Assembly (NCBI GenBank): GCA_016169945.1
Contig: JADLSH010000344.1
Location: forward strand, 868,001 to 932,000
Source of the DNA: Trachythela sp. YZ-2020
Taxonomy: Eukaryota > Cnidaria > Anthozoa > Malacalcyonacea > Clavulariidae
Length of the DNA: 64,000 bases
Direction: 5' to 3'
Shown in pieces: positions 20,898 to 32,617 of this stretch (position 1 is the stretch's first letter; the number at the start of each line of letters is the position of its first letter). A model generated the notes under the pieces. It did no database searches. It worked only from the letters and a program-made list of their open reading frames with translations, and had not been told where the DNA came from. A program made the position numbers and the translations under genes.

Positions 20898-23800
20898 ATG
20901 GTCAAAGCTAATGAGAAAAAAGTGATCAATTTTGCCCCAGGACCAGCGAAAATAGCTCAGGAGGTATAAAATAGAATAATAGTCGTTTGTTCTTTGTATA
21001 ATTATATACTACCACTATCAGACTACCACTATCAGACTAAGTCATATGCCTTTCTGATATTAAGCGTCGTTTATCGGATAATTACAAGTTATAGAGAGTA
21101 ACTAATTTATGTGAAATATATTATAGCCTGCAAAATTATTATACATATAAACTTTAATCAGTATACAACAGAGTTGGTTTTCCCTTTTAATATGTGGGCT
21201 TTGCAAGAACCAGTCACGGTCCCAGGACAGATTGGTGAACGCGGGGTCTCCACCCCCTCAGTCCAGTGTGGTGGCCATGGCGTTGATTCGGAATCAGAAC
21301 ACGACCACCAATGATGCGAGAATGCTAGGGGGGTTCGGGAGCATGTTCCCTGGAGACATTTTGAATTTCTATGGTCTCTAGAACAGCATTTGATGCATTC
21401 TGAGACAATTAGCCATTTTTATCGTTATTTCAGACAATATTTGATTATATATAGTTTGGGAGCATGTTGTTGTTGAACAAAGACTTTAGAAAACTAATGC
21501 ATGTAAACCTTTATTATTTGTGTTTGGCTGACATGCAGTTATGGTTCTATTATGCCATTTATTTCAGAAATATACAATATATTAAATAAATAGGTGCACA
21601 TAAAACTTTAAATGTGATGCGAACATCCTTACCCAACTTTTCCGGGCACCTTTGAAAAACCCACGACCTGGGTATTGACCCACCCCCTCTGCCGGCCTTG
21701 CTGTTCTGTTCTTATATATGACCTAATGACCTGGCTTGGGCTGGCCAGAGCTAACTGGACCAGATCATCTTTGGATCACATGGGCTAGCCTGGCAAACTG
21801 GGCTGGCCGGACAAACCCTAGCCTGTGACACACACTCAGAAAATTGGTATATATAGAGTCTGGGAACCAGCGACAAAAGCTATCAAAGGCCATCATTCAT
21901 TTGTAGGTTTTAATCCAAGCACAAAAAGAAATTCTAAATTATGAAAATACTGGTGTCAGTGTTTTGGGTAAGAAGAATAATTATTTATTCTGTAATTACT
22001 AACTGGTTTTATCATCTTACCGAATTGGGATTATACATTACTATAATCCTGTCTGGATTATCACTTGCAACTGATATTAACTAATAACAGGATAGGCCAT
22101 CCATGTAGCCCCCCCCCCTCGGAGACCACAAAATTTGTTCATTATATGCTAGTGTGATCCACTGCCATCGTAAAACACAAATGTTGTCTCGAGAAAATTG
22201 CTATATGTCATCTATATATTTTGGAAATTCAAAAATTCGACAACACCACCAGATAGAGCTGCAGTCTAAGCGCACTAACGAACTCCATTACGCCAATTAC
22301 TCTCAGTCATTTGTTACTGAGATATCGTTCATTGAGTTTTGAAATATGTACTGAGTAAGCATTTTCTATCCATTTTCAAACTCGAATATAGTTCACTGTA
22401 ACGGTTTTGTTTTTCTGTTTGCAAGGTTTTGTCACAAGATTGACTGCAGTAGAAAGGCTTACTATAAATGTTTTTGTCGCGATATTATCTTGAATTTAGC
22501 ACTCCAATGTCATTAATAAAAAGGTAGATTTCTATGTATGAATAGAATCTGTAAACTGTGAAAGCGAGAAAGAATCAAAATTTTCCTCACGAACATAAAT
22601 CAGTATTAGGAAAACGAGAACTAATAGCTATACTTGGATATATATTACGCGCAAACGTTTGCTGAAAATTTAGAGGTATGACCGCGTTTTACAAATCTAA
22701 TTGTCGCTTTGTTACTTGGTCGAAGGTCAGGATGACGTGCCTTTCACCTCTGTGACAGTGTGTCCACAGTTTTCTGGTTCAACTCATATATAGAGTAATC
22801 TACCTTCCTTTGATCCAAGTACTGGGACGTGCAATTCAAGGTACTTTTACATTGAAAACATTTCAACCCTTCTCCTGGAGTCGATCTTTTGACACGAGGT
22901 GCATTGACATGAAAATGTACCAGCTTCGGTAAACCTATTTAGAGTTTGAAAATGAACAAAAATTCTTACTCAGCACTTTTTCAAAACTTTGGTCAGCGAT
23001 ATTTCAGTAACGAGTGACCGAGAGTAATTGGTGTAATAGAGTTTTTTAGTGCACCAGTGCAGCTCTATCTGATGGAGTTGTCGAATTTTTGAATTTCCAA
23101 AATATTTATGTCATACATAGGTAATAGCAATTTTCTCGAGACCTGCGTGTTAACCGATTGACAACATTTGTGTTTTATGATGGCAGTGGATCATACTAAC
23201 TCTCTCCAAAGGGGACCCATCTTGGCGAGTGACCAATGGCCGGTGGTGTGTATTTCATTTTGTGCGTGTGCACTGTAGGATATCGCAAGCTTTGTGATTA
23301 TTTTCAGTATACTAGTTTGTAATTTTTTTGTTTACTAATATATTGCTAGAACTCAGTCATCGGTCAAAGGAATACTCGGCTCTGAATCAGGAAGCGATAG
23401 ATAACATAAGAAAGATTTTGTAAGTAAAATCACTAATATTAGCAATTACCTCATTTTCTTGTCTTTCAATGGTTAATCCTGTAACTATAAATTAATGTAT
23501 GATTGACATTATTGTTCATTTTATGGAATAAATATGCAGGGATGTTCCCAGCAACTACAAGATCATTTTCTGCCAAGGTGGTGGATATGGACAGTTTTCA
23601 TTTGTTCCAATGAATCTTATGAAGGGTGGGTGTTGATATGGATTGTATGGATCATAAAATCCTCTGATCTGCATCTTAATCCATGAATCTAATAATCTGA
23701 ATACAGTACTCAGTAGCTCTATAATTTGAATACGCAAACCCCTACTTCCTGCTTTGGTGTTTTCCATAACATAATCCATTCTGTCATTGGCCAGATCTAT

Positions 23801-26800
23801 ACTAGAGTAGAGATGGATGATCCGTCTGACTAAATTGGGCAAAAAAAAGAAACTTCACCTCATAATTACTCCATGAATCCATGTGATAAATGTCCCAAAC
23901 AGACAGATCATCCACTAGAACTTTCCGCGTACTTCATCTACTCAGATGTAATTGTGTATGGTTTGTCATGACAAATGATCCATCAATAAAGCCCCGCTCA
24001 AACGAGAATGAGAGTAAATGCGGAGAGTTGCTCTCTCGCTCGCATTTGACTTACTGGCAACTCCCTTCAACTCTCATCAATTTTGAGCTGTTCAATTTTT
24101 TATGAGAGTTGACGAGAGTTTTTGCTCGTTTGACCGATGAGCGTGGTGATATCCAGTCAACTCTCATGCAACTCTTGTTTTTGTTTGACCAGGGCATGAG
24201 AGTTGATGAAACTTTGAGCGGGGGAATTGATGAAACTTTCACACAAACTCTCGCTTGCTAACTCTCGTCAACTCTCATCTTCTTTTGACATGGCCTTAAG
24301 TATTGGACTAGCTATGACCAGAAAATATCAGACATGATTTGTTCAATTGTTCCCAGGATCAGTGCCACCCTTATAATTACAAAAATATTCTATAGAATAT
24401 TTTATTCTATAGGATTAATTCTAAGCGATTTTGGAACATATTCTGTAGGATATTCTATGGGATAGTCTATGGAATATTCTAAAGAATTCCATAGAAGGTT
24501 CTATAGAAGATTATATATAAGATTCTATAGAAGATTATATATAAGATTCTATAGAACATTCTATAGAATATTCTAGGGAATATTCAATTGAATTCGATAG
24601 AAGATTCTACAGAACATTCTATAGAAGATTCTACAGAACATTCAATTGAATTCTATAAGGTTCTATAGAAGGTTCTATTGAAAATTCTATAGGTCCTATA
24701 GAAGATTTTATAGGACCAAGATTCTATTGAACATATAAGAAAATACAAAGTTACTGTTAGTATCCACACAAGTTATCCACACAAGTTATCCACACAATTT
24801 CTTATACATGTACAGTAGGTTTGCATGACAACAATTATAATCATTTTGTTTCGCAGAGCATATCACTTATATTGACTGGCTTTGCAAAGCTGTCAGACTG
24901 AATGCAGTAGTGATGATCTGGGCTCACATATTGAAAGCTTTGCAAAATAAATAAAAGTGGTGTTTTCTAAAAAACAACATAACTATGCAAGAAATTCAAA
25001 ATATAGAACTCCACATGTTATGAATTGGTAATTATTAATAATTGGTAACTATTATATGTACTTAAGATATATAATATACAATTATTAAGGATCAAAGTTA
25101 GTGAATTACTGTTCGCAAGATGCTTTATGTTTCGCCTTTTCAACTTTCACGATGTTGTTGATCCTTGTCAGTGGCGTAACTACTATGGGTTCAGACCGGG
25201 CGAACCCGGGGCCCCAACCCAAAGGGGGGCCCCCAGGCAGCCAAGCTCAGACTGTAGAGCAAAAGCAAATTGACAGGGAAGACTCTGAGAAACGAAAAAT
25301 GCATGAACGCAACAACAAAATATATATTCTTTCTTGATATATTAAAATGTCGTTTTCTGACCGTCAGAATTCTGTAAAATCTTCCCCCAAAGTCCAGGAA
25401 ATGGCATTTCAGAGACTCTAGATTTAAAAAATTCCCGGGGAGGGGCATGCCTCCGGACCCTCCCTGAAAGCTTGTGCCTTCGGTACTCGTATTAGGGGGG
25501 GGGCTTCAACCGGGGGCCCCTGATATACGTTACGCCACTGATCCTTGTTGGCAATTTTCAAATATTTTTATATATAATATTAGAACTAGTGTTGTTATTG
25601 GAATTTATTTCTTAGAATAAGAAAATTATATTTTCTCACTGTAAGAAATTATTTTTTTGCTGTGCAGTTTTATAGAAAACCATATAAAAATACAAGGCCT
25701 CAGACCAAATTGCGAAATATAGTGCACTATTCTGGTACAACTGAACGGACATTTTCTGCTATTTCAATATTTTTGTAGCATGGCTTGTGTATTACTTTGC
25801 TTAGTTTACTATACCGAATATGCTATAGAATATTCTATAGAACCTCAGATCCTATAGAATATTCTATTGGCATATTCTATAGAACTTCCATACGCAATAG
25901 AATATTCTATTGCATATTAATATGAAACATCCAATAACACGTTCTATAGAATATTTTACAATACAATTGTATAGAATATTTTATCAAATGTTTTATAGAA
26001 TGTGAACTTATCCTATTGATTTAACAAACATTTTGACTCAATTTTAAGGGATTAAAGCATAATACCATAAAAGTTGAAGTCTCTTATTTAATAGTAAAGA
26101 TATTTTTATTAAAATACTATTGTTACAAAATTTACAATAGGTTATGTATAGCTAGCGGATTTCCATTTTTTTTATCACGTGATCGCTTTTGTATTCACTA
26201 TAAAAGCACATGTTTTCCCCGACCAAATTCTACTAACTTCCAGACGAAGGGCCTTCGCTCGAAACGTCGAAGTTCTTATTGTATTTTTCAGGTAGTTTTA
26301 AACAACAGTCAACCGCCGAATATTAGCTAGCGGATAGTTTGTCTTGTCTGAATACGGATGAACCGTCATTTACTGGTATATATTGGACCATTAACTTGTA
26401 ATTTGTTTTCAGAGGGAGGCAGCGCTGACTATCTGGTCACTGGAACATGGTCATCAAAAGCCGCTAACGAGGTAAACAGAACAATGTCTCCATGACAACC
26501 CTACAAACTCAATGCTTTATTAAAAAACACGAATATTAATGATCCAGAATATTATTGAATTACTTTATAATGAAATCTTCTGACATAAAACTTCTGACTT
26601 TCAATCCAGGCATCAAAACATGGTCAGGTCAATTACGTTTTTCCGAAACCTAAGGCGTTTACCAGTAAGTGTTGAAGTTTATAAAATATTTTAGCCTTAA
26701 GAGTTAAGTATGTATTTCAGAAAAACACATAAGTAATAACCTATTTTACATGCGTCTGCTACGAACCAGGTTTAATTTCAACATTTTATGGTATTGAGAC

Positions 26801-29800
26801 ATAAATTATGGCACACAGTTTTCAACTGGTGGATTTCCGTAAGCGTCACAGAACAACAGATGGTCGTCAACTTCAGAAATCAACTCAAAGATGCAAGCAA
26901 AATTAGCAAATTAGACTACACCTAGTCTCAATCATTTTATTTATTTTTTTATTTTATTCAACTTCGCCTCAATGGCAGGGAGTCCACAACAGCGTCAGCC
27001 AATTACTGTGGCCCCATTGTTAGTTCCTAAGGGTTAGTATTAGAGGGAGAAAACCGGAGTACCCGAGGAAAACCCTCGAAGCACAGGAGAGAATCTCAAC
27101 TTACATGAGTTATTTGAGCACACTGCCGATCTCATGCGAGTACCAACAGTGACCTCGACCTGTTGTGAAACAGGCTCAACTCAGTGGTAAGAGGCAGCGC
27201 GGTGCTGTAGAACTAAATGGGGGCTCTCTAGACGAGAATAGGGAGCTTTAGCAATGACTACAAGTACGTAGCAATGACTACGACTTTTTTAGCAATGACT
27301 ACGACTTTTGCGAGATGGCGTATGCAAACAACACGCGAAAATGACGAATCTCGTACTCGTAGTCATTGCTAAAGCTCTCTAATGTTACAAAGGGTGAAAA
27401 CATCCATGTATGGATGACGTCATAAGTAACCCCCCAATCCCATGACCGCATATTTATACGATATTCATGCCTGAAATAACCATAAGTTATGCTTTGAAAA
27501 TGAAAACTATGGAAAAATATACATATGGAACCCATAACCTGAAGAAGGTGGGCTCCGCCCCGAAGCGCCCCCTCTTCACCACTGCTCTCAACTACTATTT
27601 AGTTGCCACCAAGTACAGGACTTATATATAATGATCATTTTCTCACTCTGATAACTGCTGGTTAGTCACCATCTGCTGCACGATAATGCTTAGAGAAACC
27701 CACATATTTGCCATTTATTTGCTTCTTAGCAATTCCAGACGTCCAAGACTGGAAATTAAACAAAGACGCTTCTTATGTTTATTACTGTGCAAATGAAACT
27801 GTACACGGTGAGTATAAAGATCGCCTCTAACTTCTTTATAATTATACATATTTTGATATTCAGAACATTCTAAAAAGAAGTGCAATACATCTTCTTTGAA
27901 AAAACTTCAACTTCATGGTCTTTTTGACTGTTAAAGTTAGCGGAAGTGAAATGAAAATCAATTTCCTTTTGTTTCTTGCCACAAAATGCCTTATTTGACG
28001 TCACTTCCGGTAACTTTAACAGCCCATAAGTCCAAGAAGATGAAGTTTTTTTCAAAGAAGATGTATTGCATTTCGCTTTAGAATGTTCTGAATATCACAA
28101 ATATGTAAAATCCCCAAGCATCGCATGTGAACTTTAACGCTCTAAACAAATCATAGACGCGATTTATACTAGACAAATAGGGTAAAGTAAGGTAAAGTAG
28201 TAATCATTCTTCATTGCAGCTGAATGCTGAATTGCGAAAGACGCAGTTCAAACGTTACCGAGTCGAAGGCTAATTAGGGCGCCTTTGGCAGTACCATCAT
28301 ACGACCCATGTCTGATCACAGACCATAGCTAAGGTCAAAGAAAAACCGGAGAAAAACTCTTGACGAGTTTTAATTCAAGCTCATAAAGTCAGAACATGGT
28401 AGTTACCTATAAGTAACAATAACACAGCGGTACAAAGGGGCACCGGCGCACCGCTGTGCTTCCCTAAGGCAGACAGCTCATTCTTTAAGACTAACTATCT
28501 AATACCGTAATGCGTTGTTCGTAAATATGATAAATATTTAACGAGTTCGTCTTGTGTTAACACTGAGGTTCATTATCGTCAATGGCGTCAGTGGCGCAAT
28601 CGTCAGAGCACGCGCCTTTCACATCTGATATCGATTCCCGTTGGGGGCGACTTATGAAAGCTATGTGAAAAGAGTTAGTCAACGCTCTGCCGAAAGTCGT
28701 GGGTTTTCTCCGGGTACTCCGGTTTCCTCCAACAGGGAATGTTGACAGGGTGGGTTGGGTTTAACCCCTAACTGGCCCTTCCATCGTAGCTGTGCTCCGT
28801 GATGGCGAGCAAAAGGTGGCTGCCATATGCGCCTAGAAAGCCTTCGACTTGGTCACGTTGAGCTGTGTCCTTCGCAATTCAGCTTAGCTCTCAGCTGCAA
28901 GTAAGGATAATAAGCACACACCCTTATTACCTTATTACCTTATTACCTTATTACCTATTGAAAGCGTAAACTAAATCTGGCCATTGTTATTGACTACCGA
29001 TTTTTGCCCTGTCATTAAGGAGTGGAATTTGATTTTATACCCGAGACGAACGGTGTTCCTTTGGTTTGTGATATGTCTTCAAACTTTTTGACGAGACCTG
29101 TGGATGTTTCAAAGGTGAGAATATTAATTTTTATACATAATATTGTTTTGTTCGTGTTCGCAATTCTTATAAGCATTTTCCTATTTCTAGTTTGGGTGTA
29201 TAATAGCTGGCGCTCAAAAGAATATCGGGTGTGCTGGAGTTACGGTTGTTATTGGTAAGTGAAGCCAAGGCAAAGCGTTGAAATATCTTAGGGACCGTTC
29301 ATTATTTAGAAGGGGGGATGGGCCGGTAGTTTTTCAATGTCGATTGATAGTATTTTCTTGACCCACCCAACAACAATGGTTTAATTTTTGCAGCCCACCC
29401 CTTGTCATTGGACACAAATTCATGGCCCACCCCTGTCACAGTTATTTTTCCCTCATATATACATATCATATATACATATATACATATCCATTTAAATATT
29501 ATATTTACATAATATTATGATAAAAATATTGCAAAATAACAGAGGCGTAGGAAGCTCGTTTATTTTTTTGGAAGGGGCAACCAAAACAAAAGGTAATCAG
29601 TGTGGTGGAAAGGGCACCACCCAACTAGGGGGGTCTGGGGGCATGCCCCCTCAGAAAATTTTGAAATCTAGTCCCTCTGAAATGGCATTTTCAGCCATTT
29701 TGGAGTTATTTTAAATAAATTGCAAGACAAGTGATATTTAGAGTCTTTCAAGATTTATTTAAAATTTGGGTTGGCCCACCCCTTTCCTAATTTATAATTA

Positions 29801-32366
29801 TGTTGGCCCACCCCCAGAAACCATTTCAAAACTCTGGCCAACCTACCTTCTAATGAGTTAGAGACTCAAAAAATATAACCATTTTTTACGTTCTCTGTAG
29901 TTCGTGAAGACCTGCTGGACAGAAGTTTACCCTATTGTCCGACAAGTTTTAACTATAAGGTTGTGATTTACATTTGTTTCAAGACTGTGGACTATAGACT
30001 ATAGACTATAGACTATAGACTATAGACTATAGACTATAGACTATAGACTATAGACTATAGACTATAGACTATAGACTATAGACTATAGACTATAGACTAT
30101 AGACTATAGACTGGACTATAGACTATAGACTATAGACTTAAGCACTGGTTCGCTTAAACGTTCGTTCTTTAACTCATTTTCCATTCGACTACAGGTTGTT
30201 GCGGATGCTAACTCAATGTTTAACACGCCACCAACATATAGGTAGGTCGTGAGAACAACTATTTAGACTTTTGATAGAACTGTCAATTTAAATATTTATT
30301 GTTTTTTTTCGACTTTTTAGTGTTTACATAATGGGCCTTGTATTAAAATGGATCTTACAAGAAGGTGGTCTGACGGGTAAGTGTGAAGTTAAGCCCCATT
30401 TACATTAGGCCAGGGCCAAGTCAGAACGCGACGATTTCGTTTTGGCCATAGTGTTGTCTCTATAGTCACTGAGACCGGGTCGCAAAATTGCTCAACAAAT
30501 TGCTTAACGACACAAAAGAATTTCTGATGACAATTGCAGACAAGATTAACAACATTACATAGAGTCTGGATTACATTTTTACAATATGCGAAATGAATTA
30601 GATCTACATTCCATAAAATATTTTCTTTAGAAATGGCCAAGCGATGTGTGGCGAAGTCGTCAGCAATGTACAACGTCCTCGACAATTCAAACGGATTTTA
30701 CAAGTACGTGTATTTGGCTAAAGTGCAATACTTAGAAAACAATCGCAGTTGGACTGGCGGCGGGCAAAAGGCCTGTAAATTCCAGTTTGGTGTATTTTAA
30801 TCACTTTTCTTTCTGATGCCTGTATGAAGTAATGAAAAGCAAAGTCCACGACAAATTTATAAACAAAATAAACTACGAATTTCACTATAGATATTGAATT
30901 TCACTATAGATATTGAATTTCACTATAGATATCTGAAGATGTATTTATATTTTTCGGCTGGTCGCAGTTCTTTTCCGTGCTTGCCAGATCGCCTAAAGCT
31001 TTGACTATTCTGCGTGTAAATGCCATGTCCATGCTTAAATTTATAACCCGTGTATCGTTAAATTTATTACTTTTTAGCCCACTGGTTGAAAGCACAGCTC
31101 GTTCAAGACTGAACGTTGTATTTCGATTACCAAACGAAGATCTGGAGAATAAGTTTGTGGCTGAGGCTGATGAACAGGGATATATGCACGTTAAAGGACA
31201 CAGGTAGAAATTCATGTCCATCCATCTCTTCTTTGATCTCCCCCGTCCTCTGTGTCCGTTTATTGCCAGCTCCATAATGTCTGACTGGCTCTTCTTCATC
31301 TCTTCTTATTACGTTTCCATACCATCTCAGGCTTGCTTCCCTCACCTTCTCTGTAATGTCCACTACTTCACATCTTCTTCAGATCTCTTTATTCCATAAT
31401 GTCTCTGACCAGCTCTCCTTCATCTCTTCTTATTATGTGTCCATACCATCTCAACCTTGTTTCCCTCACTTTCTCTGTAATGTCAACCACCTCACATCTT
31501 CTTCTGATCTCTTCATTCCATAATTCCTCTGACCAGCTCTCCGTCATCTCTTCTTATTACGTGTCCATACCATCTCAACCTTGCTTCCCTCACCTCTATA
31601 ATGTCTACCACCCCACATCTTCTTCTGATCTCTTCAATCCATAATGTTTCTGACCAGCTCGCCTTCATATCTCTTCTTATTACATGTCCATACCATCTCA
31701 GCCTTGCTTCCCTCACCTTCTCTGTAATGTCTACCACCCCACATCTTCTTCTGATCTCTTCATTCCATAATGTCTCTGACCAGCTCTCCTTCATCTCTTC
31801 GTATTACGTGTCCATACCATCTCAACCTTGCTTCCCTCACCCTCTCTGTAATGTCTACCACCCCACATCTTCTGATCTCTTTATTTCATAATATTTCTGA
31901 CCGGCTCTCCTTCTTCTCTTCTTATTATGTGTCCATACCATCTCAGTCTTGCTTCCCTCGTCTTCTCTTCATTATCTACAACCCCACATCTTCTTCTGAT
32001 CTCTTCATTCCATAATGTTTCTGACCAGCTCTCCTTCATCTCTTCCTATTATGTGTCCATACCATCTCAGCCTTGCTTCCCTCAGCTTCTCTGCATTGTC
32101 TACAGCCCCACATCTTCTAATCTCTTCACTCCTCATCTTGTCCAACCCCAACTTTAGGATGAGGGATTTATCTCAAAATTCGTCTCTCCGTTCTTCTCAT
32201 CAAGTCTTCATTTTACGCAAAAAGGTTTTGAAGTAATCCTTTCTTGTTGTGTCCCTACAGATCTGTTGGTGGTTTAAGAGTGTCTTTGTACAATGCAGTG
32301 ATGTTACATGAAGTCGAACATTTGATAGAATTCATGAAGAGTTTCCAGGAAAAATACAGCAAGTAA
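20898..32366 (+). CDS. PSAT1: Phosphoserine aminotransferase (complete, 15 exons)
   Basis: PLP enzyme of serine synthesis: 3-phosphohydroxypyruvate plus glutamate to phosphoserine and 2-oxoglutarate; cytosolic. Coding exons: 20898-20963, 21907-21967, 23350-23419, 23540-23625, 26413-26471, 26610-26664, 27730-27807, 29020-29114, 29191-29254, 29901-29959, 30195-30241, 30321-30376, 30631-30703, 31078-31203, 32261-32366. They join to 366 residues (human about 370). Landmarks: N-terminal [16 protein letters not shown], the CQGGGYGQF loop, [33 protein letters not shown], the PLP lysine in AGAQKN at Lys200, and [16 protein letters not shown] near the end. The donors of exons 10 and 2 are slightly off consensus but phase-correct. 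Start chosen because NFAPGPAK must lie within the first 20 residues. No disabling change seen, so the gene is probably active. Confidence 0.97.
22120..23215. mobile_element. 1.1 kb foldback element in PSAT1 intron 2
   Basis: Two arms of roughly 270 bp (22120-22390 and 22935-23215) are inverted copies. Paired landmarks include CACAAATGTTGTC with GACAACATTTGTG, AGAAAATTGCTAT with ATAGCAATTTTCT, and AGATAGAGCTGCAGT with CAGTGCAGCTCTATCTGAT. The 540-bp middle includes TCGAAGGTCAGGATGACG, which matches a piece of the PSAT1 upstream region inverted. No transposase frame remains. Confidence 0.8.
23990..24295. repeat. AACTCTCATC-rich repeat, copy 2
   Basis: An uninterrupted member of the family also present at 16886-17590 and 43090-43740. 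Words such as GAGAGTTGACGAGAG, TTGAGCTG.TCAA and CAACTCTCATGCAACTC recur on both strands, giving many short internal inverted pairs. It lies in PSAT1 intron 4. Ends read GCCCCGCTCAAACGAGAATG and CATCTTCTTTTGACATGGCC. Confidence 0.68.
24385..24735. repeat. Palindromic TTCTATAGAA cluster 1
   Basis: About 350 bp is made almost entirely of variants of AGAATATTCTATAG and TTCTATAGAAGATT. The decamer TTCTATAGAA is its own complement, so the tract can fold many ways. There is no fixed period as in a true satellite. It lies in PSAT1 intron 4, and a second cluster lies 1.1 kb further on in the same intron. Confidence 0.8.
25169..25540. mobile_element. Non-autonomous hAT element in PSAT1 intron 4
   Basis: The ends are CAGTGGCGTAACTA and GTTACGCCACTG, with the exact octamer ATCCTTGT at both flanks (25161-25168 and 25541-25548). 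The 372-bp interior has GGGGCCCC-type blocks and the AAATGGCATTTCAGAGACT motif found in several unrelated-ended elements here. No transposase. The perfect target duplication indicates a fairly recent insertion. Confidence 0.92.
25810..26005. repeat. Palindromic TTCTATAGAA cluster 2
   Basis: A second tract built from AGAATATTCTAT and TTCTATAGAA variants, separated from cluster 1 by the hAT element and about 600 bp of AT-rich sequence. Both lie in the same intron, which suggests local spread of the same motif. Confidence 0.75.
27241..27380. mobile_element. MITE with AGCTTTAGCAATGACTAC ends
   Basis: The left end GGGAGCTTTAGCAATGAC and right end GTCATTGCTAAAGCTCTC are complementary. The left half carries three successive copies of AGCAATGACTAC, so the left arm has expanded by short duplication. 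140 bp, no frame, in PSAT1 intron 6. Confidence 0.72.
27855..28096. mobile_element. MITE with long arms in PSAT1 intron 7
   Basis: The arms GATATTCAGAACATTCTAAA and its complement pair over about 50 bp (through CAATACATCTTCTTTG). A second pair (GTTAAAGTTAGCGGAAGTGA with TCACTTCCGGTAACTTTAAC) continues inward. 242 bp in all. A minus-strand open frame spans it but is only a by-product of the palindrome. Confidence 0.8.
28584..28935 (+). mobile_element. tRNA-derived SINE with TTATTACC tail
   Basis: The head has a tRNA-like A box (GTGGCGCAATCGTCAGAGC, near 28590) and B box (TATCGATTCCCG, near 28628). A body follows with the words GGGTACTCCGGTTTCC, then a tail of TTATTACC repeats (28920-28955). 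Head, body and simple-repeat tail are the standard SINE layout. Partial inverted matches to the GGAGTACC words lie at about 27050 and 62090. In PSAT1 intron 7. Confidence 0.72.
29990..30138 (+). repeat. GACTATA heptamer array
   Basis: About twenty head-to-tail copies of GACTATA, nearly perfect, with one slip (GGACTGGACTATAG) near 30110. It sits in PSAT1 intron 10, 30 bp after exon 10 and about 55 bp before exon 11. The heptamer is not a multiple of three. The high uniformity points to recent expansion, so length polymorphism is likely. Confidence 0.93.
31213..32155 (-). repeat. 124-bp satellite made from a retrotransposon RT tail
   Basis: Seven copies at 121-124 bp spacing (anchor CCATCTCA at 31322, 31446, 31570, 31693, 31817, 31938, 32062) fill PSAT1 intron 14. 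On the minus strand each copy encodes [15 protein letters not shown] followed by words like [14 protein letters not shown], and the left end encodes [10 protein letters not shown]. This motif order is typical of the C-terminal tail of LINE reverse transcriptases. Since 124 is not a multiple of three, the frame changes between copies, and the plus strand is also largely open. No intact retroelement is present. Confidence 0.85.
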
Positions 32367-32617
32367 AAATCTTCGAAGAAAATTAGAATTCATGAAGAGT
32401 TTCCAGGAAAAATACAGCAAGTAAAAACTTTCGAAGAAAATTAGAATTCATGAAGAGTTTATAGGAAAAATACAGCAAGTAAAAACCTTAGAAGAAAATT
32501 AGAATTCATTAAGAGTTTCCAGGAAAAATACAGCAAGTAAAAACTTTCGAAGAAAATTAGAATTCATGAAGAGTTTCCAGGAAAAGTACAGCAAGTAAAA
32601 GCTTTCGAAGAAAATAA
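32328..32617 (+). repeat. 58-bp tandem array seeded in the PSAT1 coding end
   Basis: Five copies at exactly 58-bp spacing begin GAATTCAT at 32328, 32386, 32444, 32502 and 32560. Copy 1 is the real end of PSAT1 ([12 protein letters not shown] and stop at 32364-32366) plus 19 bp of 3' UTR. Copies 2-5 repeat that coding-stop-UTR block downstream with a few changes (for example GAGTTTATAGG in copy 3). The extra copies should be untranslated and form part of the 3' UTR. Confidence 0.93.

Noticed and set aside
26235..26275. GACGAAGGGCCTTCGCTCGAAACGTC, tested as a hammerhead-like ribozyme
   Set aside because: The core required by hammerheads (CUGANGA) is not met (CAGACGA). A similar hairpin word is at 27540. 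More likely the tail of a retroelement.
30904..31299. 131-codon minus-strand open frame over PSAT1 exon 14
   Set aside because: It is antisense to a certain exon and its start lies in the RT-tail satellite; no family resemblance beyond [10 protein letters not shown].
31399..32236. Several plus-strand frames rich in SSDLF and CPYHLS
   Set aside because: They are the complement of the RT-tail satellite; repetition comes from the 124-bp unit.
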